Shown here piece by piece: positions 49,910 to 59,786 of a stretch of DNA of 64,000 nucleotides (positions are counted from its first letter, which is position 1; the number at the start of each line of letters is the position of its first letter). This DNA comes from DATKAS01 sp963773315 (GTDB taxonomy: Bacteria > Actinomycetota > Acidimicrobiia > Acidimicrobiales > DATKAS01). The stretch spans positions 1 to 64,000 of the forward strand of contig CAVZAF010000009.1 in the NCBI GenBank assembly GCA_963773315.1. Direction: 5' to 3'. A model generated the notes under the pieces. That model searched no databases. It had not been told where the DNA came from and saw nothing but the letters and a program-made list of their open reading frames with translations. The position numbers were made by a program, and so were the translations under genes.

Positions 49910-51409
49910 ATGAAGCAGCTGTCAGGGCTCGATGCGTCGTTCCTCTACATGGAGACCGGGTCGCAGTTCGGCCACGTCTCGAGCGTCTCGATCTACGAGA
50001 GGCCGGACGATCCGAGCTACGACCCGTACACCGCGTGGCGAGACCAGATCGAGCGACGTCTCCACCTTCTCGAGCCGCTGCGACGGCGTTTGCGCGTGGT
50101 GCCCTTCGCCCTCGACCATCCGTTCTGGATCGAAGATCCCGCGTTCGACCTCGACTTCCACGTGCGCCACAACGCGCTGCCGCCGCCCGGCTCTGACGAG
50201 CAGCTCGCCGAGCTCGTGTCGCGCATCATCGGTCGGGGGATGGACCGCGACCGCCCGCTGTGGGAGTCGTATGTCATCGAGGGTCTCCCGGGCGACCGGT
50301 TCGCGATCCTCACGAAGGTGCATCACGCCACGATCGACGGGGCGTCGGGTGCCGAGCTGCTCACTTTGATGCTCGACAGCGATCCCGAGGGAGATTGGAT
50401 CGATCCGCCGACGTCCGCTTGGCACGGCGATCGGATGCCGAGCGACGGCGAGATGATCGTGCGAGCGTCGATGTCGCTCGCGCGCAAGCCGGGACGGGCC
50501 GTGTTGCTGACCACCCGCACGGTGCGCGAGCTCGGCAAGGCAACGCGCAATCCCGCGCTCGTAAGTGCTGCGAACCAGGCAAGGGCGAACCTTCGCGGTC
50601 CGCTCGGCGCGGTGATGAACGCGGGCCGAGCGAGGGTGCCCGAGGGTGAGCAGCTCGGCACGGCGCCGTCGCTCGTCGCGCCGAAGACGCCGTTCAACGC
50701 GCCGATCACGTCGCATCGGCGCTTCGCGTTCCGGTCGGTGCCGCTCGACGCGATCAAGGCGATAAAGACGTCGCTCGGAGCAACCGTGAACGACGTCGTC
50801 ATGGCGGTCTGCGCGGGCGGGCTGCGCACCTGGCTCGAGCGCCACGACGCCCTCCCCGACGCGCCGCTCATCGCGATGGTTCCGGTCTCGATCCGCACGG
50901 GTGCGGAGACCGAGAAGTGGACGAACCGTGTCTCGGCGATCTTCGCGGCGATCCCGACGAACGAGCCGGACACGGTCAAGCGGGTCACGAAGGTGCACGA
51001 CGCGATGGCCGATGCGAAGCAGCTCTTCGACGCTGTGCCGGCGGACATGCTCACCGACTTCGCGTCGTTCCCACCGCCCGCGGTCTTCGCGCAGGCGATG
51101 CGCACGGCGACACGCCTCAGCGGACGGTTCGCGACGCCGGTGAACCTGGTCATCTCGAATGTGCCCGGTCCGCGCGAGCCCCTCTACACCGCGGGGGCCA
51201 AGCTGCAGCACTACTACCCGGTCTCGACGATCGTCGACGGCCAAGGCCTGAACATCACCGTGCAGAGCTACCTCAACACGCTGGACTTCGGGCTCGTGAG
51301 CTGTCGCGAGCTCGTCCCCGACCTGTGGGACCTGCTCGACGACATCATCGACGACATCGTCGCGCTGGGGAAGGCGGCGGGAGTCGACGTCGTGCTTCCC
51401 GATGCCTGA
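49910..51409 (+). CDS. Wax ester synthase / diacylglycerol acyltransferase (WS/DGAT)
   Basis: This intact protein has 499 residues. WS/DGAT enzymes esterify fatty alcohols or diacylglycerol with acyl-CoA, making wax esters or triacylglycerol as carbon reserve, and act at the membrane or lipid droplet surface. MKQLSGLDASFLYMETG is the classical N-terminus. The catalytic HHxxxDG is TKVHHATIDGASG near residue 140. PLWESYVIEGLPGDRFAI and NDVVMAVCAGGLRTWL, then VTNLVISNVPGP-like NLVISNVPGPREPLY complete the family pattern. The ATG has AGGGGGAGC upstream. The gene is 15 bp behind the strong palindrome and its stop overlaps the SDR start (51402). Confidence 0.9.
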   Translation: MKQLSGLDASFLYMETGSQFGHVSSVSIYERPDDPSYDPYTAWRDQIERRLHLLEPLRRRLRVVPFALDHPFWIEDPAFDLDFHVRHNALPPPGSDEQLAELVSRIIGRGMDRDRPLWESYVIEGLPGDRFAILTKVHHATIDGASGAELLTLMLDSDPEGDWIDPPTSAWHGDRMPSDGEMIVRASMSLARKPGRAVLLTTRTVRELGKATRNPALVSAANQARANLRGPLGAVMNAGRARVPEGEQLGTAPSLVAPKTPFNAPITSHRRFAFRSVPLDAIKAIKTSLGATVNDVVMAVCAGGLRTWLERHDALPDAPLIAMVPVSIRTGAETEKWTNRVSAIFAAIPTNEPDTVKRVTKVHDAMADAKQLFDAVPADMLTDFASFPPPAVFAQAMRTATRLSGRFATPVNLVISNVPGPREPLYTAGAKLQHYYPVSTIVDGQGLNITVQSYLNTLDFGLVSCRELVPDLWDLLDDIIDDIVALGKAAGVDVVLPDA

Positions 51410-52226
51410 CCAGACCGTCCTCACTACGGGCGCGAACTCGGGCATCGGGCTCGCAACGGTCATCGAGGTAGCGAAGCGCGGCTTCCACTCCGTCGGCTCC
51501 GTGCGTTCGGCGCAGAAGGCGAAGGTCGTCCACCAGACCGCCCGAGCCGCGGGGGTGGAAGTCGACACCGTGCTGCTCGATGTCACCGACGCGGCCGCGT
51601 GCGAGCACGTGATGGCCGACCTCGACCTCTACGGCCTCGTCAACAACGCCGGCTACGGGGTGACGGGTGCAGTCGAGGACGTCGGCGACGACGAGGCGCG
51701 CGCCTTGTTCGAGACGATGGTTCACGCACCGATGCGCCTCGCTCGGCTCGCCCTGCCGTCGATGCGCGCGAATGGCGGCGGCCGCATCGTCAACATCTCG
51801 TCGATCGCCGGCCTCGCGACGATGCCGTTCGCGGGTCATTACACCGGCGCCAAGCATGCCCTCGAAGCGCTGTCCGACGCGTTGCGAGTCGAGGTCGCGG
51901 GCGACGGCGTGAAGGTCGTTCTCGTCGAGCCCGGCGGCTTCAAGACCGGCATCTGGGAGGAGCTGCAGCGCAACATCGACCAGCGCGAGGCCGATGGCAC
52001 CCGGCACGGTTCCGCGTACCGCCGGTCGTTGCAGGGCCAGCGGATGATGGAGCCGCTCATGGGCGACCCGCAGGCCTGCGCGCGCGTGATCGCGACGGCG
52101 CTCACCGCCCGGTCGCCGCGCAGCCGCTACCTGGTCGGACTCGACGCGCAGGCGATCCTGCTCGCCGAGCGATTCACGCCCACGTTCGTGAAGGACCGAG
52201 TGCTGCGAATGGGTCTCGGTCTGTAA
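51402..52226 (+). CDS. Classical SDR family oxidoreductase
   Basis: The protein has 274 residues with the nucleotide motif LTTGANSGIGLAT at residues 7-19, VNNAGYG near 85, and the active-site Ser in NISSIAG and Tyr-Lys in YTGAKHA, about 13 residues later. It overlaps the WS/DGAT gene by 8 bases. Together they suggest a lipid role, for example reduction of an acyl or alkyl intermediate of wax or acylglycerol synthesis; this is inferred from coupling only. The sequence is intact. Confidence 0.87.
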   Translation: MPDQTVLTTGANSGIGLATVIEVAKRGFHSVGSVRSAQKAKVVHQTARAAGVEVDTVLLDVTDAAACEHVMADLDLYGLVNNAGYGVTGAVEDVGDDEARALFETMVHAPMRLARLALPSMRANGGGRIVNISSIAGLATMPFAGHYTGAKHALEALSDALRVEVAGDGVKVVLVEPGGFKTGIWEELQRNIDQREADGTRHGSAYRRSLQGQRMMEPLMGDPQACARVIATALTARSPRSRYLVGLDAQAILLAERFTPTFVKDRVLRMGLGL

Positions 52227-52350
52227 CGAGCCTGTCGCGCGGTCGGTGCCGAGCCGTCGGCCCCGCTATCTTCACCGACACCATCGATCGGGGGGTCGAG
52301 CAGGGATATGGGGGATCGCGCCCGGTGACAGCCGGAGCCGTGGGGGGTTC

Positions 52351-54483
52351 GTGGCCGCGGTAGCCGCGGAAGCTCGGGAGCAGACGCGGCCGCGCTCGCG
52401 GCCCCGATTCGACCTCGACCGCGCGACGCCCTATCTGACCGCGCTGGGCATCCTCGTCATCCAACAGGTCTTCTTCGGTGTCCCGCTCGGCATCTTCGTC
52501 CGCGGGGTCCTGATCGGCCTCCTCACGGCGCTGATCGCGCTCGGCATGGCGCTGACCTACCGGTCGAACCGCTTCATCAACTTCGCGCAGGCCGACATGG
52601 GGACCATCCCCGTCGTGCTGATCGTGATGCTGATGACTGCGTGGGGATGGCCCTACCTCGTCGCTGTGCCCGTCGGGATCCTCGCCGCGCTCGCGGTCGG
52701 CGCGATCGTCGAGCTCGCCGTCATCCGCCGCTTCTTCAAGGCGCCGCGGCTGCTGATCACGGTCGCGTCGCTCGGCCTCTCGCAGCTGCTCACCGCGATC
52801 GCGATCCTGCTGCCGCGGCTCTGGGGCGCCGACTTCCCTTTGCTCGGCCAACGGCTCCCAGCGCCGTTCCACCTCGAGTTCTCGATCGGCACCGTCATCT
52901 TCGACGCGAACGACCTCATCGCGATGATCGTTGCGCCCCTCGCGCTCATCGGCCTCGCGATGTTCCTCCGGCTGAGCAGCGTCGGAGTCGCGATCCGGGC
53001 CAGCGCGGACAGCGCGGACCGGGCGTCGTTGCTCGGCGTTCCCGTCAAGCGTCTGCAGACGCTGGTCTGGTCCGTCGCTTCGCTGCTCGCCTTCACCGCC
53101 ATCTTTCTGCGGGCGGGCATCCTCGGCTTGCCGGTGTTCGGGGCGCTCACCGTTGGCGTGCTGCTCCGCGCGCTTGCCGCTCTCGTGCTCGGCCGCATGA
53201 CCAACCTGCTTGCGATCGGCGTCAACGCCGTTGCTCTCGGCATCCTCGAGGTCTCGATCGGCTTCGCTGCGTCGAGCCCGCTGCTGATCGACCCCATCCT
53301 CGCGGTGATCATCATCCTGGCGCTCGCACTCTCACGGCGAGGGTCGACGCGCGTCGACGAGGCCGAGTCGTCGACGTGGCGGAGTGCGGATGATGTGCGC
53401 CCGATCCCCGACGAAGTCGCCCGCATCCCGGTCGTGCAGCTCGTGAAGTGGGCCACGTTCGCCCTGATCGGTGCGGCCATCTTGATCCTGCCGCAGATCC
53501 TCTCCGTCGACCGCACTTACAAGCTCTCGATGGTCGGGATCTACGCGGTGCTCGGACTGTCGGTCGTCGTGCTCACGGGCTGGGCCGGACAGGTGTCGCT
53601 CGGCCAGATCGCGTTCTTCGCCATCGGCGCGACAGTCGGCGCCAAGGCGACGCTCGACTGGCATCTCGACCTCAGCCTCGCGTTCGTCGTCAGCTTCGTC
53701 GTGGGAGGAGCGGTCGCCGCGCTCGTCGGGCTGCCTGCACTCAGACGCAGGGGCTTCTACCTCGCGGTCGCCACGCTCGCGTTCTCGTTGGCCACGACGT
53801 CGTACTTCCTGAACAAGAGGTACTTCGGCTGGGTGCCCGACGGGCGCATCCCTCGACCGCCGCTCTTCGGCCGCATCGACATCACGTCGACGGCGTCCTT
53901 CTACTACGTGGTGTATGCGGTGCTCGCGGCGTCGCTCTTCATCGTCAAGGGCATCCGCGACAGCCGCACCGGACGGGCGTTCATGGCTCTCCGCGACAAC
54001 GAGCGCGCGGCAGAGGCCTACGGGTTGCACGCCACCCGTGTCCGCCTTGTCGCGTTCGCGCTCTCGGGCGCACTCGCGGGCTTGGCCGGGTGCCTCTGGG
54101 CGCATCAGATCCAGGGCCTCGATCCTGACCCGCTCGCGCCCTTCCAGAACCTGCTGATCCTGACCTACGTGATCATCGGCGGGGTGACGACTCCGCTCGG
54201 GGCGATCATCGGCGCCGCGTACTGGATCGGCCTCGGCAACCTGCTCCCCGTGAAGTGGCAGGTCCTCGCGAGCGGCCTCGGCGTGCTCATCGTGCTGCTC
54301 GTGCTCCCGAGCGGGATCGGCGGCCTCTTCTATCGCCTGCGCGATCGCTGGCTCGCTCGAGTCGCGCGCCAGCACGACATCGTGGCGCCCGGTCTTGCCA
54401 CCACCGGACCTGAGGCCCCGCTGGGCTCGCCCGAGTCACCCGTGCCCGAGCCCGAGCCGATCCCGACCGTGGCGGTGGACTGA
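52351..54483 (+). CDS. Fused LivH-LivM branched-chain-type ABC permease
   Basis: This intact chain of about 710 residues joins two permease domains that are usually separate subunits. The LivH half (residues 30-330) has ALTYRSNRFINFAQADMGT and ALAALVLGRMTNLLAIGVNA. The LivM half (residues 370-680) has VLTGWAGQVSLGQIAFFAIGA and LPALRRRGFYLAVATLAFS, followed by MALRDNERAAEAYGL, the loop that docks to the ATPase. A charged linker (RRGSTRVDEAESSTWRSADD) joins them. The GTG at 52351 lies behind GGGGGG; upstream codons are rejected because they show no permease sequence. The stop overlaps the next gene as TGATG. A C-terminal Pro/Glu tail is present. Confidence 0.9.
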   Translation: MAAVAAEAREQTRPRSRPRFDLDRATPYLTALGILVIQQVFFGVPLGIFVRGVLIGLLTALIALGMALTYRSNRFINFAQADMGTIPVVLIVMLMTAWGWPYLVAVPVGILAALAVGAIVELAVIRRFFKAPRLLITVASLGLSQLLTAIAILLPRLWGADFPLLGQRLPAPFHLEFSIGTVIFDANDLIAMIVAPLALIGLAMFLRLSSVGVAIRASADSADRASLLGVPVKRLQTLVWSVASLLAFTAIFLRAGILGLPVFGALTVGVLLRALAALVLGRMTNLLAIGVNAVALGILEVSIGFAASSPLLIDPILAVIIILALALSRRGSTRVDEAESSTWRSADDVRPIPDEVARIPVVQLVKWATFALIGAAILILPQILSVDRTYKLSMVGIYAVLGLSVVVLTGWAGQVSLGQIAFFAIGATVGAKATLDWHLDLSLAFVVSFVVGGAVAALVGLPALRRRGFYLAVATLAFSLATTSYFLNKRYFGWVPDGRIPRPPLFGRIDITSTASFYYVVYAVLAASLFIVKGIRDSRTGRAFMALRDNERAAEAYGLHATRVRLVAFALSGALAGLAGCLWAHQIQGLDPDPLAPFQNLLILTYVIIGGVTTPLGAIIGAAYWIGLGNLLPVKWQVLASGLGVLIVLLVLPSGIGGLFYRLRDRWLARVARQHDIVAPGLATTGPEAPLGSPESPVPEPEPIPTVAVD

Positions 54484-57432
54484 TGAAGCTGAAGAAGCCG
54501 CCGACCATCCGAGCGTGGCTGTTGGGCATCACGGGTGGTGCCGCGATCTACCCGATCCTCGTGCTCTTCGGCCTCAACGCGGTCGACGAGCTCGACCGCA
54601 CCGCGTTCGGTGTGCTGGTGCCGAACATCCGCGATGCGTTCGGGCTCAACCTCACCGGCCTCCTCGCCCTCGTCGGCGCGGTGAGCGTGGTGGCGCTCGC
54701 TCTGCAGATTCCGATCGCGTCGCTCTCCGACCGGCACAACCGCGTGGTGATCACCTGGGTCGGCGCGCTGGCATGGGCGTTCTTCAGCCTGCTCACCGGG
54801 CTCGCGTGGTCGGTCATCGTGCTCGGCATCGCGCGTGGCCGGCTCCGGCATCGGCAAGGCCGTCGTCGATCCGACCCACAACTCGCTGATCGCCGACTAC
54901 TACGACATCCCCAGCCGGCCGCGCGTGTACTCGTTCCACCGGGCCGCGAACGCGGTCGGCGCGATCATCGGCCCTCTCTCGGCAGGGATCATCGCCTACA
55001 GGTGGGGCTGGCGCTGGCCCTTCATCATCTTCACGTTCCCGACGCTGATCTTCGTGGTGCTCGCGTGGCGACTGCGCGAGCCGAAGCGCGGGGTCTTCGA
55101 GCGGCGAGCAGCTGGAGCGTCCGAAGCGGCGGCGCAGACCGAAGAAGCGCGGCCGAGCTTCGCGGAGTCGTGGCGCATCGTGTGGAAGATCGACAGCCTC
55201 CGCCGCATCTGGTATGCGCTGCCGTTCCTCGCGGTCTCGCTCATCGGGTTCTCGGTGCTCGCCGCTCTCCTCTACGAGCAGATCTTCCACCTGGACGAGC
55301 GGGCCAGAGGCATCATCGCCGCCTGCGTCGAGCCGGCCCAGCTCATCGGCCTGATCGTCGGCGCTCGCATCGCGACCCGCGTGATGGCGAAGGGTGGAGC
55401 GGAGGCGATCCTCGGGTTCCTGTCGAAGGTCGCGTTCGTCATCTGCGTCGGGCTCATCGTCTTCGCCCTCGCGCCCTACCTGTGGGTCACGATCGTCGTG
55501 AACTTCGTGATCACGGGGATGGGCGCGATCCTCGCTCCCGGGATCTTCGCCGCGCTCAGCCTCGCGATCCCACCTCGCGCGCGGTCGATGGGGTTCTCGG
55601 TGGCGTCGCTGTGGATCATTCCCGGTCTCATCATCCTGCCGATCATCGGCTACATCGGCGACCACGCGGGGCTGCGCACGGGGATGCTTCTCATGACGCC
55701 GCTCTTCCTCATCGGCGGGCTCATCCTCGGCACGACGAAGAACACCATCAACTCCGACATCGCCGACGTCTGGCGCGCGACGGCGGCTCGTTCCGAGGTC
55801 GCGTACGAACGCGCGCAGGGCCGAGCGAAGTTGCTCCTCGTCCGTGGCCTGCAGGTGTCGTACGGCAGCGTGCAGGTGCTGTTCGACGTCGACATCGAGG
55901 TCGAGGAGGGCACGTGCGTCGCGCTGCTCGGCACCAACGGGGCCGGCAAGTCGACCTTGCTCAAGGCGATCTCAGGCGTCGTCGAAGCGGATCACGGGAC
56001 GGTCATCTTCGACGGCCGCGAGATGACCCACGCGCCGCCGAACGAGATCGCCGCGTTCGGCATCCGGCAGGTGCCCGGCGGGCAGGGCGTGTTCCTCAAC
56101 CTGACCGTGGAAGAGAACCTCCACTGCGCGTCATGGCTGCACCGCCACGACAAGGAGGCGATGGAGGAGGGCATCGAGCGCGTGCTCGCACTCTTCCCCG
56201 TGCTCGCCGACCGGATCGACGACCCCGCCGGCAACCTCTCGGGTGGTCAGCAGCAGATGCTCGCCCTCGGGATGGCGTTCTTGAGCAAGCCACGGCTGCT
56301 GATGATCGACGAGCTGTCGCTCGGCCTCGCGCCCGTCGTCGTCGCGCAGCTGCTCCCGCTCATCGACCGGCTGCGCGAGAGCGGCACCACCATCATCCTC
56401 GTCGAGCAGTCGGTGAACCTCGCGCTTACCGTCGCCGACACGGCGTACTTCATGGAGCGCGGCCAGATCCGCTTCCACGGGCCGACGGCCGAGCTCCTGA
56501 ACCGCCCCGACCTCGTGCGATCCGTGTTCATCGAGGGTGCCTCGAGCAAGCTCGACGCCCACGCCGCGACACCGAACGGCGACGACGAGCTCGTCGAGAC
56601 CACGCGTGAGATCGACCGCACGGTCCCCCCGGTGCTCTCCACCTCAGGGCTCTCGATCTCGTTCGGTGGCAACCGCGCGGTCCACAACGTGAGCATTGAC
56701 GTGTACCCGGGCGAGGTGGTCGGGATCATCGGGCCGAACGGCGCGGGGAAGACCACGCTCTTCGACATCATCTCGGGTTACCTGCGGTCCGACGGCGGCG
56801 CGGTGCGCTTGAACGGTCGAGACGTGACGTCGATGGGTCCGGCCGGTCGAGCCGAACATGGGCTCGGGCGTTCGTTCCAAGACGCCGCGCTCTTCTCGTC
56901 GATGACGGTCGAGCAGACGATCGCAGTCGCATGCGAACGGTGGGTCAAGGTGCGCGATCCGTTCTCCGCCGCGCTGCACCTTCCGAACGCCTACGACTCG
57001 GAGCGCGCGGTCGAGGCGCGGGTCCGCGAGCTCGTCGACTTGCTCGGCCTCGGGATCCACCGCACGAAGTTCACCCGCGAGCTGTCGACCGGCACCAAGC
57101 GCGTCGTCGGGCTCGCGTGCCTGCTCGCTCACCGGCCGTCGGTGATCCTGCTGGACGAGCCGTCGAGCGGCATCGCCCAGAAGGAGGTCGAGGCGCTCGT
57201 GCCGGTGTTGCTGCGCATCCGAGACGAGACGGGTGCGAGCCTCGTCGTGATCGAGCACGACATGCCACTTCTCCGGTCGGTCTCCGACCGGATGGTCGCG
57301 ATGGATCAGGGGGCCGTCATCGCGACCGGTGACCCGACGGAGGTGCTCACCGCACCCGACGTCGTGGAGTCCTACCTCGGCACCACCACCGACGCCATCG
57401 AGCGTTCCGGAGCCGTGGGCTCCGGCACGTGA
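54483..57432 (+). CDS. MFS carrier fused to two Liv-type ABC ATPases (MFS-LivF-LivG), one frameshift
   Basis: One gene of about 980 residues starts at 54483. Residues 1-440 form an MFS-type membrane domain (ELDRTAFGVLVPNIRDAFGL, ASLSDRHNRVVI, ITGMGAILAPGIFAAL, TMs about 10-12). It is followed directly by a LivF-like ATPase (Walker A GTNGAGKST near 483, LSGGQQQML near 585, LLMIDE) and a LivG-like ATPase (GPNGAGKTT near 750, degenerate signature LSTGTKRVVG, LLLDEPSSG). The only frame change is near 54838, where ARGR switches to AGSGIGKAVVD. No stop or start separates the modules. The ATPases would energise the LivHM fusion encoded upstream; why a secondary carrier is attached is unknown. Confidence 0.85.
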
Positions 57433-57456
57433 GAGACACGAGAAAGGTCGACGTGC

Positions 57457-59271
57457 ATGCAACCGAGTAGCGGGGACGCTCCGTCCAAGACAAGCAATCC
57501 TTGGCGGCGCTGGGGGCCGGTCATCGCGATCGTCGCGGTCATCGCGATCATCGCGGGCATCTTGATCTTCGCCAGTGGCGGGAACGACAACGGCGGGTCG
57601 GCGGCGACGACTGGCGCGGCCAGCGCCGGCACCACCGCCGCGGGATCGGCCGCGACCACAGGCGCAGGCGCGGGAACGACGGCCGGGGGGTCCGCCAGCA
57701 CGACCGGCGCGATCACGTTCAACGAGGCGAAGAAGGCCGGCCGCACCGACCTGACGTTCGGCGACTCGTGTGACACGACGACCGGCCGGCTGAAGATCCC
57801 GGACTTCTATGCGCCCGAGTGCTACGCGAACGTCGCTGACAACGGGGGCGCCACCGCGCCGGGAGTCACGAAGGACACGATCACGGTCGTCGTCTACGTC
57901 GCTCCCGACACCGATCCGGTGCTCGACTTCATCACCGCGGCGATCAAGAACGACGACACCGGCGCGCAGGTCAAGCAGACGTACCAGGACTACACCGACA
58001 TGATGAACGCGCTGTACCAGACCTACGGGCGCAAGGTCGTGCTGAAGTTCCTCGACGCGTCGGGCACGTCCGAGAACGGCACCGCGGCGCGCGCTGATGC
58101 GGTGAAGGCCGTGGAGGAGCTGGGCGCGTTCGCGGTGTGGGGTGGTCCCGCGCTGTCGCCGGCGTGGACCGAGGAGATCAAGGCTCGCGGCGTCATCTGC
58201 CTCGGATGCCCGGCGGTCCCCGATCCGGCACCGGTCGTCTTCCCGATCACGCCGAGTGGCCAGCAGGGGCGGGAGCAGCTCGGCGAGTACATCACGAAGA
58301 AGCTGAAGGACGGCAACGCGCAGTTCGCCGGCGACCCGGCGTTCCAGTCGAAGCCGCGAGTCTTCGGTCAGGTCTACATCGACACGCCGGGGAGCCCCGC
58401 AGAGCAGGACGCGGCAGACCTCAAGAAGCAGCTCGCCGACGGGGGCGTCGACCTCTCACAGCAGATCCCGTACACGCTCGATCCGGCCACGCTGCAAGAG
58501 CAGGCCTCGGGCGTCATCCAGAAGCTCAAGGCCGCGGGCGTGACCACGGTGATCGTGAGCACCGACCCGATCGCACCCAAGATCTTCACCGAGGAAGCGA
58601 CGAAGCAGAACTACTTCCCCGAGTGGATCTACGGGGCGGGCATCTTGATCGACACCAACGCGTTCGGCCGTACCTACGACCAGAAGCAGTGGGCGCACGC
58701 GTTCGGCATCAGCGACCTCACCGCACGCGTGTCACCTGCGCTCGTCAAGCAGTACGACCTGCACACCTGGTACTTCGGCGACCTCGCTCCGGCGAACGAC
58801 TCGTATGGCGTTCTCTACCCGCAGCCGGCGCTGTTCTTCGCCGGTCTGCAGGCTGCAGGGCCCAAGCTCACTGCCGAGACGTTCAGGGAGGGGCTCTTCG
58901 CGGGCGGGCCACCGGCCAAGCAGTCGGTCACCGGGGTGGCGATCACCTACGGCGACCACGGCCTCTGGCCCGAGAAGCCCGACTACTACGGCATCGACGA
59001 CTTCACCGAGATCTGGTGGGATCCGACTGCCCAGGGCGAGGACGAGATCCGCAAGCAGGGCAGCGGCATGATCCGCTTCGTCGATGGTGGCAAGCGCTAC
59101 TACCTCGGCGCGTGGACGAGCGATCTGAACGTCTTCAAGACCGAGGGCTCGGTCGTCACCTACGACCAGCTGCCGCCGAGCGAGGCGCCACCGAGCTATC
59201 CACCGCCGCCCGGCTCACCGGCCGCGGGAGGCTCGACCGGGTCGGCTCCCGCGACATCAGCGGGGAGCTAG
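57457..59271 (+). CDS. ABC transporter substrate-binding protein with N-terminal membrane anchor
   Basis: This intact protein has 604 residues. Residues 18-40 form an uncleaved-looking membrane segment (GPVIAIVAVIAIIAGILIF) without a lipobox cysteine. A Thr/Ala/Gly linker (about 45-86) follows, then a type I periplasmic-binding fold (TKDTITVVVYVAPDTDPVLDF, ELGAFAVWGGPALSPAWTEEI, LQEQASGVIQKLKAAGVTTVIVSTDP, WAHAFGISDLTARVS). The C-terminus is a Pro/Gly/Ser-rich tail. The ATG at 57457 has AGAAAGG upstream. It lies 24 bp behind the MFS-ABC-ABC gene and completes the second uptake system: LivHM, MFS-LivF-LivG, binding protein. Unlike the binding protein at 6290-7676, it is membrane-tethered by a helix. 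Confidence 0.87.
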   Translation: MQPSSGDAPSKTSNPWRRWGPVIAIVAVIAIIAGILIFASGGNDNGGSAATTGAASAGTTAAGSAATTGAGAGTTAGGSASTTGAITFNEAKKAGRTDLTFGDSCDTTTGRLKIPDFYAPECYANVADNGGATAPGVTKDTITVVVYVAPDTDPVLDFITAAIKNDDTGAQVKQTYQDYTDMMNALYQTYGRKVVLKFLDASGTSENGTAARADAVKAVEELGAFAVWGGPALSPAWTEEIKARGVICLGCPAVPDPAPVVFPITPSGQQGREQLGEYITKKLKDGNAQFAGDPAFQSKPRVFGQVYIDTPGSPAEQDAADLKKQLADGGVDLSQQIPYTLDPATLQEQASGVIQKLKAAGVTTVIVSTDPIAPKIFTEEATKQNYFPEWIYGAGILIDTNAFGRTYDQKQWAHAFGISDLTARVSPALVKQYDLHTWYFGDLAPANDSYGVLYPQPALFFAGLQAAGPKLTAETFREGLFAGGPPAKQSVTGVAITYGDHGLWPEKPDYYGIDDFTEIWWDPTAQGEDEIRKQGSGMIRFVDGGKRYYLGAWTSDLNVFKTEGSVVTYDQLPPSEAPPSYPPPPGSPAAGGSTGSAPATSAGS

Positions 59272-59278
59272 CCGGCAG

Positions 59279-59786
59279 TCACCACACCCAACGGGTCGCC
59301 CGCTGCGCGAATTCGTCCTCACGTTCGATGACGGCGAAGGCGCGCTGCGGGACGACCTCCCACATCGAGTGGCTCGTCACGAAGGTCACCATCTCGGCCT
59401 GCTTCACCGGGTCGGGCTCGTACTTCGCGGCGTAGGTCTCGGCCGCCTTCTGCTGCCGGTCGGTCGGCAGCTCGTGAGCGGTGCCCTCGACCGAGACGCA
59501 CTCGACGGTGTCGTCGATCGCGAACGCGACCTGTGGGTTCGCGCGGATGTTGCGCGCCTTCGCGCGCGTTCGGCGAGCACGAGAATGCGAACGTCGACCA
59601 CTCGGGCATCCAGACACCCCATACCGGCAGGGCGTGCGGACGGCCCTTCGCTGACGCCGTGATCACCCAGAAGTTCTTGTTCCGCAGCAGCCGCTCCTCG
59701 GCCCACGACCACGGCAGCACGTCGGCGAGGTCGGAGGGCACGCCGTAGTCGCTCATGTCGGGCCGCTCGGCTCGGGGCGTGGTCAT
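59279..59786 (-). CDS. PPOX-type (pyridoxamine 5'-phosphate oxidase-like) flavin/F420-binding protein, one frameshift
   Basis: The split-barrel family is seen in SWAEERLLRNKNFWVITASAKGRPHALPVWGVWM, RNIRANPQVAFAIDDTVECVSVEGTAHEL and KYEPDPVKQAEMVTFVTS. The total is about 168 residues. The frame changes near 59560, in SPNAREGAQ/ARNIRANP, in a run of GCGCGC. The start ATG at 59786 overlaps the amidotransferase gene's stop (ATGA). In actinobacteria these proteins use FMN or F420 for reductions. A specific substrate is not given by the sequence. Co-translation with the two polyamine/glutamyl enzymes upstream is the useful clue. Confidence 0.8.
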
